DNA of 64,000 nt, taken from positions 6,240,501 to 6,304,500 of the forward strand of contig NC_013037.1 in the NCBI RefSeq assembly GCF_000023125.1. Direction: 5' to 3'. This DNA is from Dyadobacter fermentans DSM 18053 (GTDB lineage Bacteria; Bacteroidota; Bacteroidia; Cytophagales; Spirosomataceae). Of the stretch, positions 47,365 to 56,111 are shown piece after piece; position 1 is the stretch's first letter; every line of letters begins with the position of its first letter. A program made the position numbers and the translations under genes. Under the pieces are notes generated by a model, which was not told the origin of the DNA, searched no databases, and saw only the letters and a list, made by a program, of their open reading frames with translations.

Positions 47365-47943
47365 CTATTTGCTGCGCGCAGGGATCGCGAAGAACAAGCT
47401 GAATTGGATCACGCTGTTCTTGAAATCCGGGTTCATCGCTGCATTCTGGTCAAAATCGCCTACTTTGGAAAAACCTGCGATATAACGCGCTCCGATACCC
47501 AGCCCGAAGTTTGCCTGATACCCCAGTCCGACCGCACCGGCCAGATCCAGGTTTTTGGCGAAGTGATCGATGGTCTGATCGGGAATATCCTCGCCGGTTT
47601 TGAACGATGCCTGCGGACCAAACTCAAAATAGAACCCGCCTCTCGCACGGAATTTCAGCATGACCGGCACGGAAACGTAGGTGGTTTTAAACTCCTGTTT
47701 GCTACCGTTGTTGATTTTGGCGCCCTGGGTAGAAAAGAGAACCTCAGGCTGGATTGAAAATACCTGTCCGATCCCAAAGTTGAGAATCCCGCCCAAATGG
47801 TAACCCACGCGGGCATCTGATTCAATATCGCTGCCGGTGTAATTACTTACATTGATCCCCGCCTTAGGTCCGAAGGAAAACGACTGTGCAAATGCGGCAC
47901 TTCCGAACATCGAAAGAAGAGCGAGCAGAAAGATTTTTCTCAT
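47365..47943 (-). CDS. Small outer membrane beta-barrel protein (PorT/OmpX-like)
   Basis: 192 residues. A signal peptide ends near FGSAAFAQ. The mature part is an eight-stranded barrel pattern: FSFGPKAGINVSNYTGSD, GYHLGGILNFGIGQVFSI, PVMLKFRARGGFYFEFGPQA and VGLGYQANFGLGIGARY. It fits the outer membrane protein beta-barrel family 2 (PorT-like) common in Bacteroidota. The role is unknown. Three 25-bp tandem repeats lie directly before its ATG. Confidence 0.85.
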   Translation of the reverse strand: MRKIFLLALLSMFGSAAFAQSFSFGPKAGINVSNYTGSDIESDARVGYHLGGILNFGIGQVFSIQPEVLFSTQGAKINNGSKQEFKTTYVSVPVMLKFRARGGFYFEFGPQASFKTGEDIPDQTIDHFAKNLDLAGAVGLGYQANFGLGIGARYIAGFSKVGDFDQNAAMNPDFKNSVIQFSLFFAIPARSK

Positions 47944-47947
47944 GGTT

Positions 47948-48022
47948 GTTGATTTGCTAATGTGATTTTGAAGTTGATTTGGTACTGTGACTTTGATGTT
48001 GATTTATTGATGTGATTTAAAA
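47948..48022. repeat. Three 25-bp tandem repeats before the barrel gene
   Basis: Copies start at 47948, 47973 and 47998, each beginning GTTGATTT and sharing TGTGA(C/T)TT in the middle. They start 5 bases upstream of the ATG of the minus-strand barrel gene, so they lie in its leader or promoter. They may be binding sites or a variable-number repeat. Confidence 0.75.
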
Positions 48023-48230
48023 TGTGGATTACGGGAAGGAATTCAAAAAGCGTGCCAAGGGCCTTAGCGGAGCGGCTGCGCGAGCAATGCGATGCCTAGC
48101 ATCCCTTTGTTCGAAGACCTAGCAGTATCACAGGATTGTGCCCCACAATTTAATTTGCCACAAGCGCCTGTGCAAATATTCTCACAGTGAGCTGCTTACG
48201 AATAGTATAAAAAAATTAACCAAAAAATTC
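48023..48230. other. Rest of the 346-bp intergenic region before tRNA-Ser
   Basis: Between the tandem repeats and the tRNA promoter I see no open frame of note. A short inverted repeat (GGATGCTAGGC-like, around 48090-48104) and a G+C-rich patch near 48060-48110 are the only structure. Confidence 0.4.
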
Positions 48231-48260
48231 TTGCGCTTATCGTCAATAACAGTACCTTTG
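48231..48260 (+). promoter_or_regulatory. Promoter of tRNA-Ser
   Basis: TTG (48231-48233), 19 bases, then TACCTTTG (48253-48260): a full match to the Bacteroidota -33/-7 pattern, about 30 bases before the mature tRNA. Confidence 0.75.
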
Positions 48261-48289
48261 CACCATGAATCGCGTACGGCGAATCAGAT

Positions 48290-48374
48290 AGAGAGATGGC
48301 AGAGTGGTCGATTGCGACGGTCTTGAAAACCGTTGACTGTAACAGGTCCGGGGGTTCGAATCCCTCTCTCTCTG
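48290..48374 (+). tRNA. tRNA-Ser (anticodon UGA)
   Basis: 85 bases with a 7-bp acceptor stem (AGAGAGA 48290-48296 with TCTCTCT 48367-48373), discriminator G, anticodon loop CTTGAAAA with TGA, a long class II variable arm (GACTGTAACAGGTC) and T-loop TTCGAAT. The long arm and G73 fit serine. CCA is not encoded. It has a strong promoter and a terminator hairpin 24 bases downstream. An integrase gene follows, so its 3' end is the probable insertion site of the island. Confidence 0.95.
48350..48374. other. Candidate attachment site (tRNA-Ser 3' end)
   Basis: The T arm and 3' acceptor strand of the tRNA lie beside a tyrosine integrase, the usual attB position for such elements. I found no second copy in the window, so the other end would lie beyond 64000. 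This is inferred from position only. Confidence 0.4.
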
Positions 48375-48397
48375 CAGGACATGATGTCAAAACATTC

Positions 48398-48432
48398 AAA
48401 AACCCCGTTTAAACGCTTTAAACGGGGTTTTT
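48398..48432 (+). terminator. Terminator of tRNA-Ser
   Basis: A 16-bp perfect stem (AAAAACCCCGTTTAAA, loop CGC, then its complement) ends in TTTTT. Confidence 0.9.
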
Positions 48433-48622
48433 GCTTTTTACGGGCTACCAAAAAATTCAAAAATTCCCAATGTTTTTTGACGTTAATCGTGGAAAACCTG
48501 ATCCAAGAAAAATTGCGCACAAAACTGCACTTAACTAACTGGTTAGCAACCTGTTCACGCCGTGGACATCTTGCGTTTCAATGGTAACAATTCGACTTTT
48601 GTTCATCTAAAACAGTCGTATT

Positions 48623-49843
48623 ATGTTAGAAAACAGTTTCGGGTTAAATTTCTTTTTGAAAACACCAAGTACCGAAAACGAAGATGGCACGAGAGCTATC
48701 TACATGCGCGTGACCGTGAATCGCCAAGCAAGGGACATCGCTACGAGGCGAATTTGGCACCCATCCAAATGGAATGTCAGAGCAGGTAGAGCCACAGGAA
48801 ACAAAGAGGAAACCAAGGAGCTAAATGCCTACTTGGACTCGTTGACCGCCAAAGTATTCCAGGCAAAGAAAGCTTTACTTGATGCCGACAAGGAGTTGAC
48901 CGCAGACGCGATCAAAAATTTGATGCTTGGCAAGGAGGAAAGCAAAAGAACTATTCTCAAAATCTTCCGGGAGCATAACGATCAAATCGCAGCCCTAGTG
49001 GGTGCCGATTTCGCTCCTGGCACGCTTGAACGTTACGAGACGTCCCTCAAACACACTCGTGACTTCATTAAATGGAATTACCAGGAGGACGATTTAGACA
49101 TCAAGAAGCTGGACTACGAGTTTATTTCGCAATTCGAGTTTTGGCTTAAAGCCAAGAAAAAGATTAGTCACAATACCACTATGAAGTATTTGGCGAACTT
49201 TAAAAAAATCGTTCTGCTCTGCGTCAAGAGAGGCTGGCTTATGCGTGATCCTTTCTTTGCATTCAAGTTTACGAAACGAGAAGTTGATCGACAAGCTCTA
49301 ACTGAGAGTGAGTTGAAAAAAGTTTGGGAGAAGGATATGGGTACAGGCCGTTTGGCTTATGTGAAAGACATCTTCCTATTCTGCTGTTACACTGGACTCG
49401 CATATGCTGATGTATATAAGTTAAAGCGAACGGAGATCATCGAGGGAATTGATGGCGGGAAGTGGATTACGACGAAACGACAGAAGACTGACACACCTTC
49501 CAGAATCCCTCTTCTGCCGATGGCGCTGGAAATTATGGAGAAGTATGAAGATCATCCTCAATGCGAGAATGAAAATCGTGTACTGCCTGTGCTATCTAAT
49601 CAAAAGATGAATTCGTACTTGAAGGAGATTGCGGACTTATGTGGGGTTAAGAAAAATATCACTTTTCACTTGGCGCGGCACACGTTCGCTACAACGGTTA
49701 CTCTGACTAATGGGGTACCGATTGAGAGTGTATCCAAGATGCTAGGGCATCGGAATATTAAGACTACTCAGCAGTATGCGAAAATTGTCGACAGGAAGAT
49801 TAGCGATGATATGGCAAGGTTGAAGGATATTCTATCTAAGTAA
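48623..49843 (+). CDS. Tyrosine recombinase / integrase
   Basis: 406 residues in the layout of Bacteroidota integrases: an arm-binding domain (about 1-95), a SAM-like core-binding domain (about 105-205) and a catalytic domain (about 220-400). The catalytic motifs are HLARHTFAT (His and Arg II), LGHRNIKTTQQYAKI (His and nucleophile Tyr) and a Lys on a beta turn (TTKRQKTD). The position of the first Arg is occupied by Ala in CYTGLAYADVY, a known variation in this group (IntDOT also lacks it). It lies 248 bases after tRNA-Ser and probably inserted the island there. Confidence 0.92.
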   Translation: MLENSFGLNFFLKTPSTENEDGTRAIYMRVTVNRQARDIATRRIWHPSKWNVRAGRATGNKEETKELNAYLDSLTAKVFQAKKALLDADKELTADAIKNLMLGKEESKRTILKIFREHNDQIAALVGADFAPGTLERYETSLKHTRDFIKWNYQEDDLDIKKLDYEFISQFEFWLKAKKKISHNTTMKYLANFKKIVLLCVKRGWLMRDPFFAFKFTKREVDRQALTESELKKVWEKDMGTGRLAYVKDIFLFCCYTGLAYADVYKLKRTEIIEGIDGGKWITTKRQKTDTPSRIPLLPMALEIMEKYEDHPQCENENRVLPVLSNQKMNSYLKEIADLCGVKKNITFHLARHTFATTVTLTNGVPIESVSKMLGHRNIKTTQQYAKIVDRKISDDMARLKDILSK

Positions 49844-49851
49844 CGCAGTAC

Positions 49852-49892
49852 TTTCGGCACGCAGGACTTAAAAAAAATCCTGTGAGCCGAAA
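49852..49892. repeat. Imperfect inverted repeat directly after the integrase
   Basis: TTTCGGC and CAGGA are mirrored by TCCTG and GCCGAAA around an A-rich loop, with symmetrical 3-base internal bulges. It starts 9 bases after the integrase stop. Confidence 0.6.
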
Positions 49893-49932
49893 CGCTCCTA
49901 CGAGTTCGATTTCCCTACACTGCACTGATCAT

Positions 49933-49967
49933 AAAAGAGTTACGACGAACATTGTAACTCTTTTTTT
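49933..49967 (+). terminator. Terminator of the integrase gene
   Basis: An 11-bp perfect stem (AAAAGAGTTAC / GTAACTCTTTT, 10-base loop) ends in a run of seven T. Confidence 0.8.
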
Positions 49968-50400
49968 ATGCAAAATATTTCGTGCCGAACATTTGCCAAA
50001 CAATTCGGCGTGTAAGCTTTCCCGATTTTGTAAGCTGTGTTTACGATAAGGCTTCAGGACTATTCTCAAAGATAGACACAATCACCGGATGAAACTACTA
50101 TTCCATAATAGTAAAATCACCGCGGATATGAATACACACCAAGCCAGAGCAATCCTGGACATCCCTCACAAAGAATGTGCGGTTAGTGATTTTTAATATA
50201 TAATATCTCTCTCAATCAGAATACACGATTGACAGTCTCCAGCACGAAATGTTTGGCGAGGAGCATCAGAAACTAATCCTGGATAAGATAATTTTAAACT
50301 TGAATGATAAATCTCCCAAAGAAAAACTACTTGGAATTCAAGTAGTTTTTGAATACGACAGCTGACTGAGATGTGCGACCCACAACTTGCCAATTATAAA

Positions 50401-52164
50401 TCAGACGTCTTTAAAAATATTTGAAATCATCTCTTTGATGGTGCTGTTCTCTAGTCTTAGCCCGAGTGATTGAGACACATCTTGCCCTTCTGTTAAATGT
50501 AATGAGGTATTATAAACGATTCCCAGCAGAAAATATATTTCTGGCAACACTACGTTTATACTTTCTGCATAACGAAGCTTTTCTTTGGTCCCTCTCTTTT
50601 CGTTCAAAAATATTTCTTTAAACTCATCGCTTTCAATTTTGTCATAAACTAGTTTTTCTATCCTCACACGCGCTCCAAAACAAACAGAAATGGGGTCGAA
50701 CGGAGAATCTTCAAGTAAATATCTTCTGACTTCTCGGGCAATTTTTTTCCAGAAATTCGAAGGCGTTGCCCAATCCGTGTTGAGCTTTAGCGCTGTGAAC
50801 TCGGCCAATAAATTGACATCGTCGAAATTAGGGTGATAATGGAAATAGTATAGATCTAAGTCGATTTTTACCTTTGGATCTTCACGCTTGTAAATGATTT
50901 TAAGTATTTCTTTATTCGGTCGAAGCCGCACCTCTTTCAAGTAACATACCTTGATCCTGTTGTCGTTAAAACAAAAATGATTGAAAAATTTGGGATCCAA
51001 GTGTGTTAATAGAATAGGAAATATTCTTCGCTTAGCACGCTTCATTTCATCTATAAAGGTGGAGATGTAATATTGAAAAGCAATCAAATTAGCATCATCC
51101 AAATAGTCGAATATTTCGTCTATTATAAGAATACAATTGTCCTTTTTAAAATCTCGCCTTGATTTTAGTAACAAAGCTATGAAAGTAAGAATATCGCGTT
51201 GCCCATTGGAAACCTCATGGGCTTTTGGCCACTTGATAGTGAGCTTATTTCTCACTTCTTTTGGACTCAAATCAAACCTGTCGCCTACCGGATTGAAGGA
51301 TGATATAGTCTGAGTTAGTTGATCCTTCTCCCTAAGATAATCAAGATATTTCACAGCTTTCTTAAAGCGCCCCCCCATCGAATCCTTAACTTGAATGATC
51401 TGCCATGCTGACAAATAAAGATCTACTTCATCGCTGATTATTGAGAAATTATATGTCGCGATCACATTTGCTAGTTTTGTGAGCTCTTCCAATGCCCGAA
51501 ACGAGGGTAAGAGTTCTCTTTCAATCCATTGTTTAATATCCGAGCCAGTTCCTGTTTGCTCATTGATTGAGGTTACTCCATGGGCAATAGTGCGGCTATT
51601 ATTTACGAGACCAAATCGAGAAAAATCTATCTTCGCAACTATCTCGTTCAACAGGTTTGCCGACGAAAACAATTCGCCGATATTGAGTAAAACTCTATTA
51701 CCATTGAGACCAAAAGCCCGCTTCATATTCGCAGATGAATAATCAAAGCCAATTCGTTCTGGAATAGTATTTACCAAAACAGTTGTAACAATATCTAACG
51801 AAGTCTTCGCGAATGACCGACCGCCGAAAGATTGTACAACTGATTTTGGCTCCGTCTGATTATTTATAACGAAAACATCAAATACATCACCTATGGTGTT
51901 CTGGTTGTCATCGGCAATTAAAATTCGACCATCAGTTAAGGAGATAGAAAGCGATGGGCGGTTTTCCGATTTTCCTAAATAGTAATTATTTTCATCAAGT
52001 TCGATACGATTGGAACGCAATGAGTTAAATGCAATTGCAAATGAGCTTTTGCCAAACCCATTTGGAGCAACCAAGATATTTGGCTTATTAGGAATAGCAT
52101 CAAGGCTAAACTCCCGCTCCTCAATTCCTTTCACATTTTCAATTTTTACAGTTTTAAGATTCAT
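50401..52164 (-). CDS. ABC/SMC-class ATPase of a putative defence pair
   Basis: 587 residues. The N-terminus is the RecF/SMC-like head: VKIENVKGIEEREFSL and Walker A APNGFGKSSFAIAFNSL. The ABC signature appears as EVSNGQRDILTF (near residue 318), Walker B as CILIIDEIFDYLDDA and the H-loop as ILLTHLDPK. There is no long heptad coiled coil, so it is not a full SMC protein, and no TOPRIM motif that I can see, so it is not a simple OLD nuclease. The last ~190 residues are unassigned. It follows the helicase-nuclease gene by 110 bases on the same strand. The base composition is much richer in A and T than the core genes. Confidence 0.8.
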   Translation of the reverse strand: MNLKTVKIENVKGIEEREFSLDAIPNKPNILVAPNGFGKSSFAIAFNSLRSNRIELDENNYYLGKSENRPSLSISLTDGRILIADDNQNTIGDVFDVFVINNQTEPKSVVQSFGGRSFAKTSLDIVTTVLVNTIPERIGFDYSSANMKRAFGLNGNRVLLNIGELFSSANLLNEIVAKIDFSRFGLVNNSRTIAHGVTSINEQTGTGSDIKQWIERELLPSFRALEELTKLANVIATYNFSIISDEVDLYLSAWQIIQVKDSMGGRFKKAVKYLDYLREKDQLTQTISSFNPVGDRFDLSPKEVRNKLTIKWPKAHEVSNGQRDILTFIALLLKSRRDFKKDNCILIIDEIFDYLDDANLIAFQYYISTFIDEMKRAKRRIFPILLTHLDPKFFNHFCFNDNRIKVCYLKEVRLRPNKEILKIIYKREDPKVKIDLDLYYFHYHPNFDDVNLLAEFTALKLNTDWATPSNFWKKIAREVRRYLLEDSPFDPISVCFGARVRIEKLVYDKIESDEFKEIFLNEKRGTKEKLRYAESINVVLPEIYFLLGIVYNTSLHLTEGQDVSQSLGLRLENSTIKEMISNIFKDV

Positions 52165-52274
52165 ATGGACATTTATATGGAGGGGTAAGTAGGAACTAAG
52201 TTTATATTACATGTTCCTGCGTCAAGATTAAACTTCATCGCTGATTTAAAACGCTATTTACCACAAAATGTTTT

Positions 52275-55200
52275 CTATTCGCTACAAGCGACAACGAGCT
52301 CAACACCTACAGTCTCTTTGATATAAGATGCAGCCGCTGCCAGCAGCATTTTTTGACTGCCTGATACAGTTGTTCGAGATATCCCGGGCTGTACGATCAC
52401 AATCTCTGGCCTTACTTCCTTAAAACGGGACGCACGCAATAATTTGTTAACGTCAGCAATGTTTCCATTCAACACAAACGTGCGATGGCCCGTTGACGGT
52501 CGTCTAGCTCTATTTGTGATGTGACGACAAAGCTCTTTAAATCTTCCTGCCCACTTGGCTGACCTTATTGCCTGAGAGGCTACTTCTGCAACGTCTCCAA
52601 CCCTATTCCCCGCCTGTTCGCTTTTTGAAAATTTACAATGTACAAGCACAAGACGTATGAAATGCGCCTCCTCCTTTAAGCACACTAAATCAGCAGCCTC
52701 ACCAGGACCATCATCATCAATAACGACCTCGAAGTCATCATTGATAAACTTTTGGGCCGCAGCCCATTGAACTGAATTCCTCCTTTCAAAGCCATCTTTC
52801 CAAATGGATTCCCTTGTAATGTCCACCCCAACCCAATCCCACGGATCTAAACTATCTTCTGGCAATTCGAAATTGTAGGGATTTTCAGGACGTAGTACGA
52901 GGTTTCCGTCTAGCTCCGTAAGGTCAAAGTATCTAACCAACGGTGGGTAGTCAGAAAAATAAGATTCTGCTATAAATTCCTTAGACCCTACGTGAAATAT
53001 GATTTCTTCGTCCGAAACTCGAACAACCTCGAATCCCTGCGGGCCACCAATTTTCAAATCAAAAGTGCCTAGTACATCTGCCTGACTGTCTAGAAGCTCG
53101 AACCTTATTGAATTACCTGCTCGGTCTACCGAGCTAAGTTGAATATCGCATAGGTAAATTGGTATCTCTTTGCCGCCTAAACTAAGATCGACTCGATCCT
53201 CCGATTGCCGTAGTATTTCAAATGGCCATTCAATTCCCATTATTTCCCCATCGGGTAATGAAGTCACTTCAATCGGAATGAGAACATTTTCGATTATCTC
53301 CTCTGTTGTGATAGTTGCATCAAGAAGCTTTTCACCGACAGCCTCTGACCAGCCAATAAGTTGAGGTATTGTGCCGGATTCTTTTGACCAAACTCTTCCC
53401 TTATAAGAGCAACCAATTGTCACGTGTTTTCCTCTTTCCCAGCCCGACCCGCTCAAGTTTGCTTTTCTTGACCCTGGCGCTGCTGCAAAGGTCAATGCAT
53501 CCCTTACATTTGCTCCAGTATACATAGCATAGCTAAGATTCCGTCGACCATGCTTACTGACTCCAAGATTGTTAAATACAAGTCTGCCAATATTCCCCAA
53601 ACTCTTAAAAATTGGCTCTCCATCAATTATTGTAGTTGCTCCAACAGCGGCAGCAAGTTTCGCATGGTTAGATGTTTTGTCTGAAGAAGCCAGATAAAGT
53701 AAATTGCGCTTTTCGTCGAAGTGTAAAACAAAGAGATGCCAATCAGTCTCCACGAGGTCTTTTGATCTAGACCATTTGACGCGGACCTTCGACCTGGTAA
53801 CAAAATACAATGTCTGACTGTCCACATGCAACCAGACGCGTGTCACCTCAACATCTTTGGATATTGCTTCATGAAATTTCTTCGGGCTAAATGCAGGACA
53901 ATTGTAAGTCAGCGTGCTAAATACTGGACGTAACAAATGGTGGGAAATACTAGGAGCATCCTCTCGATCTTCTCCAAGCGATATAGAAGAATTTAAAAAG
54001 TCGACTAGCTGAGCATGATCCCGAGAAGCCTCGGAACTCATTTCACTGAGTAGCACATTCCAATCAGAGTCCTCACTATAAAGTCGTTCAAGCGCAGAGG
54101 ATATATTCGTATCTGTAATATTTGCGATTACTGTTGCATCACCAAGGTGCTCCCCTGATGTTCGAGTAAAACGTCCAGTAAACTGAAGAAGTGGGGCTAA
54201 ACTTTTCTGCGGATCGTGTAATGCCGCTATTTTCAATGGTGGCAAATCAAATCCTTCACCCAACATATTTACACAGACGGCTATTCGGCTGTCCCCAGTT
54301 ATCAAGCGATTGATACGCTCTTGACTATCTTGCAACTCAGAATGAATTATTTGAGGAGAGAACTCTGATCCATGCACTCGATAAAGCATAAGGATTTCTT
54401 GGGCTCTATCAATTTTTGAACATCGAGCCATGATTAGGTGGTTATTTCCAACAGCCAGATCTTCACGTAGTGTTTTACAAGCGAGATGCGCTATCGCGTC
54501 ATCAGCAGAATCTTGATGGAGTTCATGAACAGGAAGAAACTTAATCGGCTTAAAGTAACCGTCCTCCTGAGCTTTTCGAAGAGAATAGCTATATATGACG
54601 TCCCCATCAACGAGTTTTCCATCTTCGCGGAATGGTGTCGCTGTGAACTGCAGTGTGTATTTTCCGGAGAACGCCGAGCGAAGGTCACTCCAGCTGGTTG
54701 CCGCGACATGATGGGCTTCATCAACTATAAGAACACCACTGCGGTTAGCAATTTTCGAAGCAAGGTTTTTTGCTTTACCACCCGTAAGAGATGCCATCGC
54801 GGATACAACAACATTGCAATCCTCAAAAATAGCCAAGTCGTTCTCGCCACCCGGCTGCTTTGACAACAAGCCAACGATGGGATTTTCAACTTCTTCTGGT
54901 AGCAACGTCAACTTTCGTAACAACCCGAATGTTAAGAATTTTCGGGTCGTCTGATTCCGTAACGCCTTAGAGGGGACAGCGACTACCATCGGGCCGCGCG
55001 GGAATGCCGCCAATGCTGATAGCATTGTTTCGGTCTTTCCAGTTCCGGTCGGCATAACTACAGTGGCGATACTACTATTTTGAGTCCAATGAGATCCAAT
55101 AGCGTATAAAGCCCCAAGTTGTGGCGGCCTCAAACCCTTACGATCTCCAATTGGCTTTCCCTGTGCATCATATTCTTGGGCGGCAAAGCGGAAGGATCTT

Positions 55201-55568
55201 GGCCAGGTTCCAGCTATCGCTGCAGATCTTGACTTCATGCCAACAGCAACTGTTCGTTCCATTGCTTGGTCCAATAGCTTATGAGATATCCATCTCTTTC
55301 CACCGTCATCATACAGCCTTATGACTCCATCAACATCGGCAGGCCTCTCGAGCTTTGTCCTACTGGTTACAATGATCCGTTCGCCATTTTCAAGAACATA
55401 GCATTTTTCGCTAGTTCTTGGTCCGGTTCTAACATCCTCAATGTTCAGAACGCTGACTGTTGTTTCGTTACGCAAAAGTTGACAAGCGATACCAACCGAA
55501 TACCGTTTCAAAACAAGCAGTAACTCGGGCAAGACCAAGTTTTCGTTTATGATAGAAGAGAATTCCAC
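52275..55568 (-). CDS. SF2 helicase with putative C-terminal nuclease domain
   Basis: 1097 residues. After an N-terminal domain (~1-150), the DEAD/DEAH core has Walker A VVMPTGTGKTETM (near 176), LIVDEAHHVAATSW (near 284), TLQFTATPFR, and helicase C motifs NMLGEGFDLPPLKIAAL and QFTGRFTRTSG (near 466). About 400 residues with no assigned fold follow. Near the C-terminus, EAADLVCL (near 960) followed by VLVHCKFSKSE (near 977) resembles the D...(Q/H)CK arrangement of Mrr-like PD-(D/E)xK nucleases. It pairs with the ATPase gene downstream. Such helicase, nuclease and ATPase sets usually restrict phage or plasmid DNA, but I cannot match this pair to a named system. Confidence 0.78.
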   Translation of the reverse strand: MEFSSIINENLVLPELLLVLKRYSVGIACQLLRNETTVSVLNIEDVRTGPRTSEKCYVLENGERIIVTSRTKLERPADVDGVIRLYDDGGKRWISHKLLDQAMERTVAVGMKSRSAAIAGTWPRSFRFAAQEYDAQGKPIGDRKGLRPPQLGALYAIGSHWTQNSSIATVVMPTGTGKTETMLSALAAFPRGPMVVAVPSKALRNQTTRKFLTFGLLRKLTLLPEEVENPIVGLLSKQPGGENDLAIFEDCNVVVSAMASLTGGKAKNLASKIANRSGVLIVDEAHHVAATSWSDLRSAFSGKYTLQFTATPFREDGKLVDGDVIYSYSLRKAQEDGYFKPIKFLPVHELHQDSADDAIAHLACKTLREDLAVGNNHLIMARCSKIDRAQEILMLYRVHGSEFSPQIIHSELQDSQERINRLITGDSRIAVCVNMLGEGFDLPPLKIAALHDPQKSLAPLLQFTGRFTRTSGEHLGDATVIANITDTNISSALERLYSEDSDWNVLLSEMSSEASRDHAQLVDFLNSSISLGEDREDAPSISHHLLRPVFSTLTYNCPAFSPKKFHEAISKDVEVTRVWLHVDSQTLYFVTRSKVRVKWSRSKDLVETDWHLFVLHFDEKRNLLYLASSDKTSNHAKLAAAVGATTIIDGEPIFKSLGNIGRLVFNNLGVSKHGRRNLSYAMYTGANVRDALTFAAAPGSRKANLSGSGWERGKHVTIGCSYKGRVWSKESGTIPQLIGWSEAVGEKLLDATITTEEIIENVLIPIEVTSLPDGEIMGIEWPFEILRQSEDRVDLSLGGKEIPIYLCDIQLSSVDRAGNSIRFELLDSQADVLGTFDLKIGGPQGFEVVRVSDEEIIFHVGSKEFIAESYFSDYPPLVRYFDLTELDGNLVLRPENPYNFELPEDSLDPWDWVGVDITRESIWKDGFERRNSVQWAAAQKFINDDFEVVIDDDGPGEAADLVCLKEEAHFIRLVLVHCKFSKSEQAGNRVGDVAEVASQAIRSAKWAGRFKELCRHITNRARRPSTGHRTFVLNGNIADVNKLLRASRFKEVRPEIVIVQPGISRTTVSGSQKMLLAAAASYIKETVGVELVVACSE

Positions 55569-56111
55569 AATGCCTTCAAGGGTAGGTGTTCACAAACTAT
55601 AAACTTACCCATAAAGAATTTCAATATATTAATCCCAGATGCGAATCTTATTTATCGGCCAAAAGAGCCATTATCGGTGCATGCCTCAAACCGAATTTTC
55701 TATACAGCTTGTCAACATCAATTACGCGACCTATCAGCCCGGAAAAACGCACTGTTTATCGTTATAGAATTGTCACCATTCAAAATCTAATTCGTTTCAA
55801 TCTTGTACCTAACAACTTCAAACTTGACTGTCATGGCGCTAAATCCTGCGGTAGATTTGTACCCCAATAGGTCCGAAAATCTTCGAAGAAGAAGTGACAA
55901 AAATTTGACATTGGAAATAATTGAGCGATTACAGGAATCAATATCTCCCTAGTAAATAGCGTGCGACGGAATTGAAACTATGTCTTGGAAGGGGATCATT
56001 CAAGGAGGACTCAACCTGTTCACCTGTAAAGCTTTTACGATCGTGACTTGCAAGGGTGGTGCTAGATAGGATCGGGCAACTCGTACTGTCCCACATGACT
56101 TCTTGCGATAC
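55569..56111. other. 543-bp intergenic region between the two island modules
   Basis: It separates the helicase-nuclease gene from the DUF4391 gene and should hold the promoter of the former. A 94-codon plus-strand frame (55586-55870) looks like chance. A 39-codon plus-strand frame (55833-55952: MALNPAVDLYPNRSENLRRR) has a more protein-like look and may be a fragment. I see no clear hairpin. Confidence 0.4.

Larger units (their letters stand above)
49844..50400. other. 557-bp region after the integrase: two hairpins and a gene remnant
   Basis: It holds a structured inverted repeat (49852-49892), a terminator (49933-49964) and short coding-like pieces on the plus strand. From 50089 a 35-codon frame reads MKLLFHNSKITADMNTHQAR. 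In another frame, about 50220-50366, a piece includes MFGEEHQKLILDKIILN and ends VVFEYDS. The frame change suggests a broken small gene. No intact gene is supported. Confidence 0.45.

Noticed and set aside
55586..55870. 94-codon plus-strand frame between the island modules
   Set aside because: There is no motif, start context or neighbour to support it, and the composition looks random.
55833..55952. 39-codon plus-strand frame (MALNPAVDLYPNRSENLRRR...)
   Set aside because: It is somewhat protein-like but very short, without a family or a promoter.
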